Below, piece by piece: positions 1 through 7,411 of a stretch of 64,000 nucleotides of DNA; the first letter of the stretch is position 1, and the number at the start of each line of letters is the position of its first letter. The stretch spans positions 1 to 64,000 of the forward strand of contig NZ_JAHKPH010000011.1 in NCBI RefSeq assembly GCF_018860385.1, given 5' to 3'. The position numbers were made by a program, and so were the translations under genes. The notes under the pieces are model-generated. The model was not told where the DNA came from. It saw only the letters and a program-made list of their open reading frames with translations, and made no database searches. This DNA is from Reinekea forsetii (GTDB lineage Bacteria > Pseudomonadota > Gammaproteobacteria > Pseudomonadales > Natronospirillaceae).

Positions 1-1
1 T

Positions 2-286
2 GCCCTATGGGTGGCTATTACACTAACGGTAATAGCTAGAGTAGGATTATTGGCTCTATATGAAATAGAAAGATTCGAGAAAAATTTACTGGGGATAGGG
101 AGCTACGTTCTTGTAAATATTTTCTTTGCTTTTGAAATTAAGAACTTCTTTGCTGGAAAAACTACATATCTAAATGGAGTCCGATTCCCTTTGCCGGCAA
201 AGATTAGTTATTCTTTAGGTCGTTGGGTAGGATTGGTTTTCGATTTTATATTTCTATATTTAGTCTTGCCAATACCCTTTTCCTAA
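2..286 (+). CDS. Hypothetical membrane protein (5' end outside window)
   Basis: The reading frame is open to the left edge, so the N-terminus is missing; a GTG at 11 is the first possible internal start but is probably not the true one. The visible 94 or so residues contain three hydrophobic stretches typical of membrane segments, including one at the very C-terminus that ends in LPIPFS. The stop codon lies inside the left end of the following attC site, which is normal for cassette genes. I recognise no family. Confidence 0.6.
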   Translation, partial: ALWVAITLTVIARVGLLALYEIERFEKNLLGIGSYVLVNIFFAFEIKNFFAGKTTYLNGVRFPLPAKISYSLGRWVGLVFDFIFLYLVLPIPFS

Positions 287-371
287 CAAGCGTAAGCAGG
301 TTCAGCCCTGCGGGCTTTGGACAAAAAACTCACCGGGGGTTCGTTTTTTGCCCCTGTTACGAACGTTATGC
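280..371 (+). other. attC recombination site
   Basis: Left end TTCCTAAC overlaps the stop of the first gene, and the right core is GTTATGC at 365-371. Between them is an imperfect palindrome. The site is 92 bp, within the usual attC range. Confidence 0.75.
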
Positions 372-385
372 TCCAAGGAGATGGA

Positions 386-829
386 ATGAAATACTTTACA
401 AGTGATTGGTGGGCTTCAGGTTGTACTGATGAAAGTGTCTTTGAGCGTTATAGTGAATATTTTCAGTCCATATCAAAACTATTGCCTGCTGGAATATTGG
501 AGTTACAAAATTCACACACATTACATGATGCCAATGTAAAAAATATCGAGTGTGACTTTATCGAGAATACCGTAAGTATTAGGTTTTTGGGTTGGGATAC
601 CAATTTCGAGAATCAATTAATCTATGATTTAATCTTCTCCAGCGTTACAGATTTTAAGCAGTGTTTACCTCAAGAAGAAGAGGTTGATGTAGAACTCGGC
701 GATCTTGGGTACTATGAATATGAAGTTATTGGCGAAGTTATACAAATGCGTATGCTATTCGCTACGAAAGCAGAGTTTGTTCTTAACTTTAAAGGCTTTG
801 AATTTAGCGTACAAGAATCAAAAGCATAA
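386..829 (+). CDS. Hypothetical cassette protein, 147 aa
   Basis: I place the start at ATG 386 because AAGGAG lies five bases upstream (375-380). The longer frame from 317 would run through the attC site. The product is acidic and soluble, with no signal peptide and no membrane segment. Residues 24-40 (ELQNSHTLHDANVKNIE) and the following beta-strand pattern resemble small immunity-like or DUF4085-like cassette proteins, but this is only a resemblance and no function is claimed. It lies between two attC sites, so it is a single-gene cassette. Confidence 0.7.
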   Translation: MKYFTSDWWASGCTDESVFERYSEYFQSISKLLPAGILELQNSHTLHDANVKNIECDFIENTVSIRFLGWDTNFENQLIYDLIFSSVTDFKQCLPQEEEVDVELGDLGYYEYEVIGEVIQMRMLFATKAEFVLNFKGFEFSVQESKA

Positions 830-938
830 CAAAACGCTACACACGGACCCATTTTGCTACGCTCGTTTGTGTATGTCGCTTTGCTCCATTTTACACAAAC
901 GCTCTCCGCAAAATGGGCCGGTGAGCTCAGCGTTAACT
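824..938 (+). other. attC recombination site
   Basis: The left end GCATAAC (824-830) overlaps the preceding stop, and the right core is GTTAACT (932-938). At 115 bp it is the longest attC here. The internal arms around ACACAAACG and CGTTTGTGT, and CCATTTTGC with GCAAAATGG, form the palindrome. Confidence 0.75.
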
Positions 939-953
939 TAAGGAATGAAGTAA

Positions 954-1406
954 TTGGGAACTCTGATACATGATCGTGTAGAGGCTGCACGAAATGGCGA
1001 GAATGAAACAGTTGTCTGTAAAACAAAAAGCGGCTGGGTAGTTATTGGTGATGTTCAGTTTTTAAAGGGCTATTGCCTTTTGTTAGCTGACCCTGTTATT
1101 GAATCGTTAAATTGTCTGACTGAAGCTGAGCGCAAGCAGTATTTATACGAAACTACAGTAATTGGTGATGCTTTATTAGAGTTAACTGGCTGCTATCGAG
1201 TCAATTACGAGACTTTGGGCAATAGCGAGCCAGCTTTACATACTCATATTTTTCCGCGCTACATGTCTGAGAAACCCGAAATACGAAGGTATCCGGCTTG
1301 GTTCTACGATTGGGGAAATGCTCCAAAATTCAATAAAGATGAAATGGCAGAATTTGCCAATGACTTAAACCGATACCTTTTAAAAGCAGGGGTTGCTATA
1401 AGTTAA
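954..1406 (+). CDS. HIT-family hydrolase-like protein
   Basis: The 150-aa product has the histidine-triad region at residues 95-103 (LHTHIFPRY). HIT proteins hydrolyse or transfer nucleotides such as Ap4A using an HxHxH motif. Here the third position is Phe rather than His, so the match is to the looser HIT-like branch and activity is uncertain. No ATG is available near the N-terminus. TTG 954 is chosen because AAGGA (940-944) sits nine bases upstream. The gene is a complete single cassette flanked by attC sites and would make a soluble cytoplasmic protein. Confidence 0.75.
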   Translation: MGTLIHDRVEAARNGENETVVCKTKSGWVVIGDVQFLKGYCLLLADPVIESLNCLTEAERKQYLYETTVIGDALLELTGCYRVNYETLGNSEPALHTHIFPRYMSEKPEIRRYPAWFYDWGNAPKFNKDEMAEFANDLNRYLLKAGVAIS

Positions 1407-1502
1407 CAAGGCCCGGCACCATCAGGCCCGTAAAAGCCCCTCCGTTTTACTTCGGGCGGGCCTTGGACTCGCTACAGCTCGCCGGTGCGGGCAACGTTAT
1501 TG
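1401..1502 (+). other. attC recombination site (near-copy of 4028-4129)
   Basis: Left end AGTTAAC at 1401 and right core GTTATTG at 1496-1502. The body has GGCCCGGCACC paired with GGTGCGGGC-type arms. It differs from the site at 4028-4129 at only a few positions in about 100. Confidence 0.85.
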
Positions 1503-1773
1503 TGCAGAATGAGAGTGCCTTTTTAAGCTGGTTTAACTGATACTTTATTATACATTTCAGTAGCAATAATTTTTAAAAAAAAAGAAAAACTATTGCTAGC
1601 CACTAAGTTTTGGGGCTGGCATATTAAAGGCAATGAAATCGTCATAAAAGCTTTGGTTGATTGAGCTTTTACAAATTATAAAAAGTGGCAGTGGTGGTCT
1701 ATGCACATTAACAAAGTGCAGCAGTATCGTGCCTACGGCACTGGACTCGTTAACACTCGCCACTGTGCACAAC
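1496..1773 (+). pseudogene. Decayed small-protein cassette, copy A
   Basis: This 278-bp cassette has no gene with a proper start. It is a repeat of the cassette at 2775-3047. A frame is open from 1527 to the stop at 1662-1664 (45 codons), and its C-terminal part (residues LATKF-GWHIKGNEI) matches the same frame in copy B, with several silent third-base differences. No ATG, GTG or well-placed TTG precedes it, and a TAA at 1524-1526 closes the frame upstream. I infer an ancestral short protein whose 5' end has decayed. A noncoding role cannot be excluded. Confidence 0.55.
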
Positions 1774-1780
1774 GTTAGAA
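1706..1780 (+). other. attC recombination site (identical to 2980-3054 in body)
   Basis: Left end CATTAAC (1706-1712), right core GTTAGAA (1774-1780), 75 bp. The arms GTGCAGCAG and CACTGTGCAC pair around GTGCC TAC GGCAC. Confidence 0.8.
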
Positions 1781-1794
1781 ATTAAAGGGAATTC

Positions 1795-2265
1795 ATGGCT
1801 ACAGTAACAACTGTATTTGCATTAATAGTATTTGTGTTTTGGGGTATTTCGGTCCTGATTCACCGGAGCAAAGTTGTCACTGCCAAATTAATCGATATTA
1901 ACGAAGTATCAGAACAGGTTTCTATGCAGTACTACAGTCTTGAATACTTCTACCCAGTAGCTACATACGAATTTGTGTATAAAGGCAAGCAATACAGCAC
2001 TCAGCTTACTTCTTTTAATCGTTTTAAATATCGGCAGTGTGCATTGTCTCCAAGCGGTTCTAAGAGGCCTGATGCAGATTTTCCATGGCGCTCTGCAAAA
2101 GTAGGTAGTTCCATAGATATTGACGTGCGTACCATAAACCCAAAATATAGTTATATTGGTCAATGGTACAACAACCGAGCTAAACGAGAGCTGAAAATCC
2201 TAACGGCTTTGGTTTGGGTGGCTTTACCATTGGCGTTGGTTTGGGTGTATGAACAAAATTTCTAA
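1795..2265 (+). CDS. DUF3592-like membrane protein
   Basis: The 156-aa product has an N-terminal membrane segment at about residues 4-23, a beta-rich central domain (residues 24-128) containing YFYPVATYEFVYKGKQY, and a C-terminal membrane segment at about 134-152. The pattern TYEF-Y-GK-Y followed by a G-ID-DV-RT-NP motif is that of DUF3592 proteins, which have no known function. ATG 1795 follows AAAGGGA at 1784-1790. It is a complete single-gene cassette. Confidence 0.7.
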   Translation: MATVTTVFALIVFVFWGISVLIHRSKVVTAKLIDINEVSEQVSMQYYSLEYFYPVATYEFVYKGKQYSTQLTSFNRFKYRQCALSPSGSKRPDADFPWRSAKVGSSIDIDVRTINPKYSYIGQWYNNRAKRELKILTALVWVALPLALVWVYEQNF

Positions 2266-2364
2266 CAAGTGCAGCTTGCCGGACTTGGGTAAACTGTCAC
2301 CTTTTTCGCGCTGCGCGGCAAAAAAGCCGCCAGTTCACCTAAGCCGCAACTGCAGGCGTTAAGT
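2260..2364 (+). other. attC recombination site
   Basis: Left end TTCTAAC (2260-2266) overlaps the stop codon. The right core GTTAAGT (2358-2364) matches GTTRRRY perfectly. The 105-bp body has a GCGCTGCGC centre and long paired arms. Confidence 0.85.
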
Positions 2365-2370
2365 GTATAA

Positions 2371-2712
2371 ATGAATTACGACGAATATATTGAAGAGGTG
2401 AGGGAATATTCAGGCGATGAAGTAGTTGCTCGTCTAGTATCGCATCTAAATGACTGGAAAGCTGATAATACGAATGCTTGGGAATTAGCCGATTCAGTCG
2501 AAAGATTCTTCGGTAACTCCTGGATAACCAGCGAAGAAACTCATAGTCATCTTTATAAGCTTTGGACTGGCTTCAAGGTTCAGGCAATCTCAGGCATCGG
2601 TGGCCTGACCATGAATGAGAGGCTTTATTGGTTTGGGTTGTTCGAGCGTTTTGAAAGTACTTGTGAAGCAGAGCAGCAGGTAATCTATGCAAAACTGTGT
2701 GCAAACACTTAA
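2371..2712 (+). CDS. Hypothetical cassette protein, 113 aa
   Basis: This is a soluble, acidic, helix-rich protein (pI low by inspection, many Glu and Asp) with a conserved-looking ERLYWFGLFERFE segment near the C-terminus (residues about 83-95). ATG 2371 starts only six bases after the attC core and has no clear Shine-Dalgarno sequence. It may be read from the preceding cassette's transcript or start poorly. I do not recognise a family and propose no function. Confidence 0.6.
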   Translation: MNYDEYIEEVREYSGDEVVARLVSHLNDWKADNTNAWELADSVERFFGNSWITSEETHSHLYKLWTGFKVQAISGIGGLTMNERLYWFGLFERFESTCEAEQQVIYAKLCANT

Positions 2713-2781
2713 CAAGGCAAGGCAAATTCGCCAGCAAGCTGGCTGGACGCACTGCGTGCGCCTTTGCTTTTGGCGTTATTG
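2707..2781 (+). other. attC recombination site
   Basis: The left end ACTTAAC (2707-2713) is a perfect RYYYAAC and the right core is GTTATTG (2775-2781). The site is 75 bp, with CGCACTGCGTGCG at its centre. Confidence 0.85.
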
Positions 2782-3047
2782 TGCAGAATTCGAATGCCTT
2801 TTTAAGATGGCATAACTGGTTTTTTATATTTATGTCGCAGTATTTTCTGAGGAAAAGAGAAACTAGCACTGGCCACCAAGTTTCGGGGCTGGCATATTAA
2901 AGGCAATGAAATCGATGTAAAAGCGTTGGTAAGTTAAGCTTTTACAAATTATAAAAATATGGCAATGGTGGTCTATGCACATTAACAAAGTGCAGCAGTA
3001 TCGTGCCTACGGCACTGGACTCGTTAACACTCGCCACTGTGCACAAC
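2775..3047 (+). pseudogene. Decayed small-protein cassette, copy B
   Basis: This is a second copy of the cassette at 1496-1773. The last 90 or so bases are almost identical and the first 100 have diverged. The conserved frame ends at 2935-2937 and encodes the same GWHIKGNEI segment. A TGA at 2848-2850 interrupts it; one extra A in the A-run at 2853-2856 would join it to the open frame further upstream, so a one-base deletion is the simplest explanation. A different 39-codon frame from GTG 2781 is not conserved in copy A. Confidence 0.5.
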
Positions 3048-3054
3048 GTTAATC
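2980..3054 (+). other. attC recombination site
   Basis: Left end CATTAAC (2980-2986), right core GTTAATC (3048-3054). The body is identical to the site at 1706-1780. Confidence 0.8.
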
Positions 3055-3077
3055 GTACAAGGAAAACTGGAGTATAA

Positions 3078-3326
3078 ATGGACTTTATAGAAAACCCGGC
3101 AATTCTGTTTCAGTCAGGATTGATAGTTTCAATTGTGGTACTAATTCTATTGGTAATTTCATTGGTTATTCGTCAGACTAGATTACTTCGCGTTAGCAGA
3201 GTTTGTTTGGCATTATCGATTATATTTACTGTAAGCACTCTTTTCCTAGGGGGTTGGGGGAAAGCTGAATGCTATACCTCAGAGGATAATTTAATATCCG
3301 AATCTGAAGAATGTCAGTATCCTTAA
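3078..3326 (+). CDS. Small membrane protein, 82 aa
   Basis: Two hydrophobic helices are evident, at about residues 12-31 and 39-58, separated by a short basic loop (RQTRLLRVSR). The C-terminal tail has two cysteines and is acidic. A GGAG at 3068-3071 precedes ATG 3078. It is a complete single cassette of unknown function. The size and topology resemble many anonymous integron membrane proteins. Confidence 0.65.
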   Translation: MDFIENPAILFQSGLIVSIVVLILLVISLVIRQTRLLRVSRVCLALSIIFTVSTLFLGGWGKAECYTSEDNLISESEECQYP

Positions 3327-3334
3327 ACGTGTAC

Positions 3335-3428
3335 TTTTAACAAAAAATTGTTGTTCAAGCCCGCTAACAACTTGCTAAGCAAGCGGGCTTCGGACTCGTA
3401 AACTCGCCGCAAAATATTGGCGTTAAAT
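3335..3428 (+). other. attC recombination site
   Basis: Left end TTTTAAC (3335-3341) and right core GTTAAAT (3422-3428), the latter a perfect GTTRRRY. Inside, AAGCCCGCT pairs with AGCGGGCTT around a TTGCTAAGCAA hairpin. An alternative left end is the CGCTAAC at about 3362. Confidence 0.75.
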
Positions 3429-3439
3429 TCAAGGATGAC

Positions 3440-4033
3440 ATGAAACTATTCTCAACACCTAACTCACCATTTTCTAGAATTGCACGCATTGCAATCCACG
3501 AGCTTAGTCTTTCGAATGAAGTAGAGGTAGAGTTCGTTACGGTTAGAGATTCCGAAAGCGAGTTGCTTAAATATGGGCCGCTGGGAAAGGTGCCAGCCCT
3601 ACAAATAGATGATAACTTATTCTCTGATTCTAGAATTGTCGTTAGCATGCTTGAATCCATTTCTAATTCAGATGGTCTGACGGCAAGTAGTACTGACTCA
3701 ATGGCACTGGCCTTTGAGGGTTTTTGTCTCGGCTTTTTAGAAAGTATTGCGGTCTGGATACGTGAAGCTCGTAGAAAACCTGAGTTGATATCTAAAGATT
3801 TGCTGAGAGTGGAAAAAGACCGTGCTATTAGGTGTGTCAACTACATAAACCAAAAAATACACTATTTGTAAAGCTCGATTTCTTTAGCCGGCATTGCGGT
3901 GGCGTGTGCCCTCGATTTAGCACACCGAAGACTTGGTTTTAATGAATTTGAGAAGTACCCAGAATTAAACGAGTGGTTAAAAGGAATAACGGAAAGAGAA
4001 TCTTTCCAAATTACTGAGCCACTTCCAATTTAA
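3440..4033 (+). pseudogene. Glutathione S-transferase, interrupted by an in-frame TAA
   Basis: ATG 3440 follows AAGGATGAC, giving a thioredoxin-fold GST N-domain (residues 1-75, with KYGPLGKVPAL and a DSRIV motif) and the start of the helical C-domain. A TAA at 3869-3871 stops it at 143 aa. The same frame then continues without another stop to 4031-4033, encoding SLAGIAVACALDLAHRR and a typical GST C-terminus (FEKYPELNEWLKGI, FQITEPLP). Full length would be 197 residues, normal for the family. One base change in a sense codon such as CAA, GAA or AAA explains it. The truncated product would lack most of the C-domain and is unlikely to work. Confidence 0.85.
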
Positions 4034-4129
4034 CAAGGCCCGGCACCATCAGGCCCGCAAAAGCCCCTCCGTTTCACTTCGGGCGGGCCTTGGACTCGCT
4101 ACCGCTCGCCGGTGCGGGCAACGTTACTA
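4028..4129 (+). other. attC recombination site (near-copy of 1401-1502)
   Basis: The left end ATTTAAC (4028-4034) fits RYYYAAC. The right core is GTTACTA (4123-4129). The body differs from 1401-1502 at about three positions. Confidence 0.85.
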
Positions 4130-4142
4130 GCAAAAGGGATCT

Positions 4143-4961
4143 ATGGAACCACTAACAGTGAGTTTAAAGGATGGTCGAAATATTTCATGCTGCCGAACAA
4201 GGAGTAGTGGACCAACTGTTATCTTCGAGTCGGGAATGACATGTGATAAAGAGTATTGGAAAACGCTACAAGCTAGGCTGTCAAACGAATTCTCTACCTT
4301 TTCATATGATCGATCGGGGTTGGGGAAATCAGATATTCAAAGCCACCCAAAAGACATCTACTCCATTACATCAGATTTAGAAGAGCTTTTAGGTATTTTG
4401 GAAGTTAGACCACCATTCATTTTTGTGGGGCATTCTTTTGGTGGCACTTTGTCAAAGTACTATTCACACCAATTTAAAACGAATACTAATGGTGTTGTAT
4501 TTATTGATCCAAGCGACTCATTCTTTGAAGAGAGATCTTTAGCGTATAGAACGGAAAGTCAAAAAAAGTATTGGAACTCCATTAGTACACGACCAGACCC
4601 GGAAGAAACCGAATCTGAAAAGCAAGAATTCGAAGCCTTTAAGCATGCCATTAAGGCGACTAAGAGCTTGGCTTTAAGAGACGATATTACAACTCATATA
4701 TTGGTATGCGACAATCTAACTTCTTGGTTTGACCCAGAAGTGGACCCATATTATTCATTTGATGACGCACCGAAGGATATTCTTCAAAGGGACAATGAGA
4801 CTTGGATTCGGTGTCATGAAGATTGGCTAGAACAAGCGCCATCAGCAAAGTTGACGATAGTAGAAGATAGCTCCCACAATATTCACATAGATAATGAAGA
4901 AATTGTGTATGAAACAATACGCGAAACTGTGCTTGTAGGCGCTAGTAACAAAACGCTGTAG
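4143..4961 (+). CDS. Alpha/beta-hydrolase
   Basis: The 272-aa protein has the alpha/beta-hydrolase order: an oxyanion-side strand (VIFESGM, about residues 26-32), YDRSGLGKS (55-63), the nucleophile elbow GHSFGG (96-101, Ser98), a helical cap, and a late catalytic His in EDSSHNIHID. Family members hydrolyse esters, lactones or similar bonds; the substrate cannot be told. There is no signal peptide, so it is cytoplasmic. ATG 4143 follows AAAGGGA at 4133-4139. The attC left end lies inside the last codons. Confidence 0.85.
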   Translation: MEPLTVSLKDGRNISCCRTRSSGPTVIFESGMTCDKEYWKTLQARLSNEFSTFSYDRSGLGKSDIQSHPKDIYSITSDLEELLGILEVRPPFIFVGHSFGGTLSKYYSHQFKTNTNGVVFIDPSDSFFEERSLAYRTESQKKYWNSISTRPDPEETESEKQEFEAFKHAIKATKSLALRDDITTHILVCDNLTSWFDPEVDPYYSFDDAPKDILQRDNETWIRCHEDWLEQAPSAKLTIVEDSSHNIHIDNEEIVYETIRETVLVGASNKTL

Positions 4962-5037
4962 CAATACAGCCCTAAATACACCGCTATGCGGCGGGCTGTG
5001 GATTCGCATTCGCTCACCGCTAAGCTTTGCGTTAGTA
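4943..5037 (+). other. attC recombination site
   Basis: The left end TAGTAAC (4943-4949) lies within the preceding gene, and the right core is GTTAGTA (5031-5037). The palindrome pairs ACAGCCC with GGGCTGT, and AAAACGC with GCTTTGCG. Confidence 0.75.
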
Positions 5038-5050
5038 TCTAGGAGAGTTC

Positions 5051-5674
5051 ATGTTTAATTTGGACGTGTGGCTAGCTTTTACAATGGCTTGTTTAGCGTT
5101 AACTATATCACCAGGCCCTGGGAATATGCTTGCTATTGGGAAAGGGCTAAGCCAAGGGAAAATAGCTGCTGTTGTTGTAGCTATATCAATCGGTGCAGGA
5201 ACTCTATTCCACGTCTTGGCAGCAACTTTTGGGCTTACGTTACTTATTCATAGATCCGAATTGGCTTTTTTTATTGTGAAGATAGTAGGCGCCGCTTATT
5301 TAATATGGATTGGTGCAAAAATTATTCTGAAACGTAATCTTATTAAGATTGAAACAGTTGAAGAAGAGCCATTAAAATCAATCTTCATAACTGGCTTCTT
5401 TACTGTCCTACTAAATCCCAGAGCAGGAATATTCGTTCTTGCTTTTATTCCACAGTTTGTTAATCCAGAAGCTGGATCATTTACTATTCAAATGATCGCG
5501 TATGGCACTTGGTTCGCTATTTTGAGCGTATTAATTTTATCATTGATGGGTTTTTTTGCGGAAAAAATGTCTTACTGGCTAAAAGAAAAGCCAAAGTTTG
5601 TGCTCATTCTTAATATTAGCGCTGGTTTGATATTTCTTTCTTCTGGTTTTGCCGTGGCAACTATGGAATTATGA
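5051..5674 (+). CDS. LysE/RhtB-family amino-acid exporter
   Basis: The 207-aa length is standard for the family. The N-terminal segment LTISPGPGNMLAIGKGLSQG (residues 17-36) is the family signature, and there are five to six membrane helices. Members export amino acids such as lysine, threonine or homoserine through the inner membrane; the substrate is not predictable here. ATG 5051 follows AGGAG at 5040-5044. It is a complete cassette and one of the few with an obvious transport role. Confidence 0.85.
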   Translation: MFNLDVWLAFTMACLALTISPGPGNMLAIGKGLSQGKIAAVVVAISIGAGTLFHVLAATFGLTLLIHRSELAFFIVKIVGAAYLIWIGAKIILKRNLIKIETVEEEPLKSIFITGFFTVLLNPRAGIFVLAFIPQFVNPEAGSFTIQMIAYGTWFAILSVLILSLMGFFAEKMSYWLKEKPKFVLILNISAGLIFLSSGFAVATMEL

Positions 5675-5681
5675 TAATCAA

Positions 5682-5738
5682 TACTAACAAATCAAGGCAG
5701 CCGAACGGCTTCGCCGCCCGCTGCTCTCAGCGTTCTAT
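5682..5738 (+). other. attC recombination site (short)
   Basis: Left end TACTAAC (5682-5688) and right core GTTCTAT (5732-5738), 57 bp. The core departs from GTTRRRY at two positions. Confidence 0.65.
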
Positions 5739-5770
5739 GCAGTACTGACTTACAAAAGACTGGAGAGTTA

Positions 5771-6283
5771 ATGAATATAGCCAAGCGAGTGAAGGATATT
5801 GCTGAATTAGAAGGTGAGTTCACCCTTCGCAGCGGTAAAACGAGCAATCGCTACTTTGATAAATACAAGTTTGAATCAGAACCAAAGTTATTGTCTGATA
5901 TTGCAAAAGAAATGGTGAAGCTGATTCCGGAGGGTACAGAAGTACTTTGCGGATTAGAAATGGGTGGGATACCAATTGTAACTATGATGAGTCACCATTC
6001 AGGGTTGCCAGCTGCGTTCATCCGAAAAGCACCAAAGGAATATGGAACGTGCAAGTATGCAGAGGGAACTGACTTGGTAGGAAAGACAATAGTGCTGGTT
6101 GAAGATGTGGTGTCAAGCGGTGGTGCGATACTAGACGCTACAAACATGTTGCGCGGTGATGGAATACCAGTCGATATAACCATATGTGCAATTGATCGTG
6201 AAACTGGTGGTAAGGAAAACTTGGCAAAACAAGGTGTTCAGCTAATTAGCCTTCTATTTGCCAGTCAACTTGATAATGCATAG
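5771..6283 (+). CDS. Orotate phosphoribosyltransferase-like protein (PyrE-like)
   Basis: The PRPP-binding motif IVLVEDVVSSGGA is at about residues 107-119, and GEFTLRSGKTSNRYFDKYKFE at the N-terminus matches the orotate phosphoribosyltransferase opening. OPRTases make OMP from orotate and PRPP in pyrimidine synthesis. At 170 aa it is shorter than the roughly 213-aa gammaproteobacterial PyrE and closer to short archaeal-type enzymes, so it is probably not the housekeeping copy. ATG 5771 follows GGAGAG at 5761-5766. As a cassette it was likely acquired by transfer. Confidence 0.8.
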   Translation: MNIAKRVKDIAELEGEFTLRSGKTSNRYFDKYKFESEPKLLSDIAKEMVKLIPEGTEVLCGLEMGGIPIVTMMSHHSGLPAAFIRKAPKEYGTCKYAEGTDLVGKTIVLVEDVVSSGGAILDATNMLRGDGIPVDITICAIDRETGGKENLAKQGVQLISLLFASQLDNA

Positions 6284-6334
6284 AACAAGTGCGGGCACAG
6301 GACTCGTGCCTCGCCCGTGCCACAAACGTTATTC
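6280..6334 (+). other. attC recombination site (short)
   Basis: Left end ATAGAAC (6280-6286) and right core GTTATTC (6328-6334), 55 bp. GTGCGGGCACAG pairs with CGCCCGTGCCAC. Confidence 0.75.
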
Positions 6335-6345
6335 ATAGGAAAATT

Positions 6346-6741
6346 ATGTACAAATACTTAACACTACTAATAACAATCATGATTAGTACGTTTTCCTGTG
6401 CACAGGGAATCGATCCAAAGGAATATACTGAGGACTATTCCTTATTGTGTAATGAATCTCGTGAGTTTATTGTAGGGAACTCTGCTCTCGATAATGCTGT
6501 CGTGTAGTCGGATAGCCATACTGAAGTGGTGGCAATAGCTAGCTCTGAATTTTGTGGAAACATAGGGTGTTCAGCAATTGTGGCTTTTGCGGTAGGTGCG
6601 AAATGTGTTGCAAAGGAAATCCATTCAATTCAAACATTTATTCCATTTTTGCTTAATGAGAGAGAAGTCCAAATAAACAACGTGACTGGGTGTACGGCGT
6701 GGAGGCTAAATGAAAGTGCTGTAGAAAGAGTCTCATGCTAG
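6346..6741 (+). pseudogene. Small secreted or lipoprotein gene interrupted by an in-frame TAG
   Basis: ATG 6346 follows AGGA at 6337-6340 and opens a hydrophobic signal sequence ending STFSC, a weak lipobox. The frame stops at TAG 6505-6507 after 53 aa. The same frame then runs on cleanly to TAG 6739-6741, giving 131 codons in all. The downstream part (IASSEFCGNIGCSAIVAF, and a later VTGCTAWRL) resembles small periplasmic proteins with a GGCS-like centre. A single base change creating TAG fits. I name no function. Confidence 0.65.
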
Positions 6742-6745
6742 AAAA

Positions 6746-6847
6746 TTATAACGAGGCGCGCCAGGTAAAAGCCCACCTAAAATTCCGCTTTGCGGCGGGC
6801 TTAGGGCTCGTCCCTGCGCTTAACGCTGTGCAGCTCAACATTACGGA
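6746..6847 (+). other. Degenerate attC site
   Basis: TTATAAC (6746-6752) is the left end. At the right, CAACATTACGG takes the place of the CAACGTTA seen in other sites, so the key G of GTT is A. The body still has paired GCCC/GGGC and GCGC arms. Recombination at this site is probably impaired. Confidence 0.5.
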
Positions 6848-6853
6848 GTACCT

Positions 6854-7399
6854 ATGAAAATTGAAGAAGCACAAAAGGACATGAATTTTTCATATTTTGG
6901 AGGTGGAACTGGTGTTCTTGCTTCTGGATTTGTATGGAGTCTGGCAGGCTTAACAGCATTGCTTCATACGAATCAAGGGAGCATGTTAAGTCTTTTTATT
7001 GGTGGTATGTTTATACATCCGTTGGCTATGCTGTTATCAAAAGTACTTAAGCGTCCAGGGAATCATAACCCTAAAAATCCTCTAGGTAAGCTTGCTTTAG
7101 AAAGCACTATTATTTTGTTTGTCGGTTTATTCTTGGCTTACTATGTTGCAAAGCTTCATATGGAATGGTTTTATCCAATAATGCTCATGGCTATTGGTGT
7201 ACGCTATTTAATTTTTAACACTTTATATGGTGAAAAAATTTATTGGATTTTAGGTGCTGTATTAATGTTATCAGGCATGTTGTGCATATTATTGGGGGCT
7301 AACTTTATAGTCGGTGCCTTTATAGGTGGTTTAACAGAAATTATATTCTCTTTAGTCATTTTCTATAGATCAAAAGGTTTGGTGTTAAACGCCGCATAA
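6854..7399 (+). CDS. DUF7010-family membrane protein
   Basis: The 181-aa protein has about six hydrophobic segments. The N-terminal pattern MKIEEAQKDM, then GTGVLASGFVWSLAGL, and later MFIHPLAMLLSKVLKRPG with NPLGKLALEST, is how I remember the DUF7010 group. The function is unknown. ATG 6854 follows GGAG at 6845-6848. The next gene begins only 12 bases after its stop, with no attC between them, so the two now move, if at all, as one unit. Confidence 0.7.
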   Translation: MKIEEAQKDMNFSYFGGGTGVLASGFVWSLAGLTALLHTNQGSMLSLFIGGMFIHPLAMLLSKVLKRPGNHNPKNPLGKLALESTIILFVGLFLAYYVAKLHMEWFYPIMLMAIGVRYLIFNTLYGEKIYWILGAVLMLSGMLCILLGANFIVGAFIGGLTEIIFSLVIFYRSKGLVLNAA

Positions 7400-7411
7400 C
7401 AGGGCGACAAT

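Noticed and set aside
2781-2900. 39-codon frame from GTG in cassette copy B
   Set aside because: The frame is broken in copy A, while a different frame is conserved between the copies.
3869-6507. Stop-codon reassignment
   Set aside because: The two internal stops are different codons (TAA and TAG), and the same codons end normal genes throughout; decay is simpler.
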